Origin: PNON01 sp963757065
GTDB taxonomy: Bacteria; Chloroflexota; Anaerolineae; Anaerolineales; Anaerolineaceae
Length of the DNA: 64,000 bases
Assembly: GCA_963757065.1 (NCBI GenBank)
Contig: CAVWQC010000007.1
Location: 620,001-684,000 of the forward strand
Reading direction: 5' to 3'
Positions 63,932 through 64,000 of the stretch are shown here, piece after piece. A program made the translations under genes and the position numbers. The notes under the pieces are model-generated. The model was given only the letters and a program-made list of their open reading frames with translations. It ran no database searches and was not told the DNA's origin. The first letter of the stretch is position 1, and the number at the start of each line of letters is the position of its first letter.

Positions 63932-64000
63932 TTATTGTCCCCATCGCAAATAGTGCCCATCTGCTGTGAGCGCCTGTATTGGCCGGTCATCCATATATAA
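63932..64000 (-). CDS. C-terminal end of a gene running off the window
   Basis: The last 22 codons of an open frame on the minus strand: LYMDDRPIQALTADGHYLRWGQ and a TAA stop at 63932-63934. The wording is protein-like and no alternative gene covers this stretch. Too little remains for an assignment. Confidence 0.45.
   Translation of the reverse strand, partial: LYMDDRPIQALTADGHYLRWGQ

Noticed and set aside
63644..64000. Plus-strand frame at the right edge
   Set aside because: Largely antisense to the DUF4013 gene; the far end is better read as the C-terminus of a minus-strand gene.

Overview
The window looks like one chromosome segment of a Chloroflexota bacterium, most likely class Anaerolineae. 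The case is indirect. Many exported proteins carry long Thr/Pro linkers after a single membrane anchor or lipobox, base composition is moderate, thrS has a T-box leader, and cell-wall genes (MurJ, RodZ, L,D-transpeptidase, amidase, sortase) are present. There is no rRNA, phage, transposase or CRISPR array, and no marker that fixes the genus.

Layout. 0-7.3 kb (minus strand): a zinc-uptake operon (zur-znuA) with a promoter and Fur/Zur-type box, a queuosine-precursor transporter, a LysM protein and two large PAS sensors, one ending in HD-GYP. 7.7-18.2 kb: methylmalonyl-CoA mutase and epimerase, an MFS carrier, uvrA, a DUF1786 protein, the infC-rpmI-rplT operon with an AUC start on infC, and an rRNA methyltransferase. 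18.2-30 kb: secreted and lipoproteins, a parvulin, a phosphodiesterase-like enzyme, transporters, a PerR-like regulator beside a catalase, then tRNA-Lys. 30.2-35.3 kb: thioredoxin, an S9 peptidase, MurJ and a TPR/Ig-like protein. 42.3-54.7 kb: rimO, rodZ, rplI, thrS, thrC-thrB, tRNA-Val, a membrane protein, sortase and a class V aminotransferase. 54.9-64 kb: MFS, RlmD, a lipoprotein, a CnoX-like thioredoxin, L,D-transpeptidase plus amidase, a flavin reductase, an AMMECR1 protein and a DUF4013 protein.

The centrepiece is a seven-gene, one-strand cassette at 35.5-42.2 kb with its own consensus promoter and terminator. It holds a GntR-type DNA-binding domain fused to a ubiquitin E1-like enzyme, a four-TM protein ending in a RING/PHD-like zinc finger, a ubiquitin-like domain fused to an E2-like domain, a free ubiquitin-like protein ending in a single Gly, a JAMM deubiquitinase-like protease, a membrane/FHA protein and a secreted von Willebrand A protein. 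It reads as a complete, apparently membrane-anchored ubiquitin-like conjugation pathway with its own regulator.

The second unusual feature is a pair of tandem arrays directly 3' of tRNA-Lys(UUU) and tRNA-Val(GAC). Each holds three degenerate copies of the tRNA 3' part plus its terminator, and every copy carries a short insert with the same 14-nt core in both arrays.

Many conserved genes are frame-broken, almost always by one extra base. I describe each as one gene across its breaks. I think most breaks are sequence errors, but this cannot be decided from the window.
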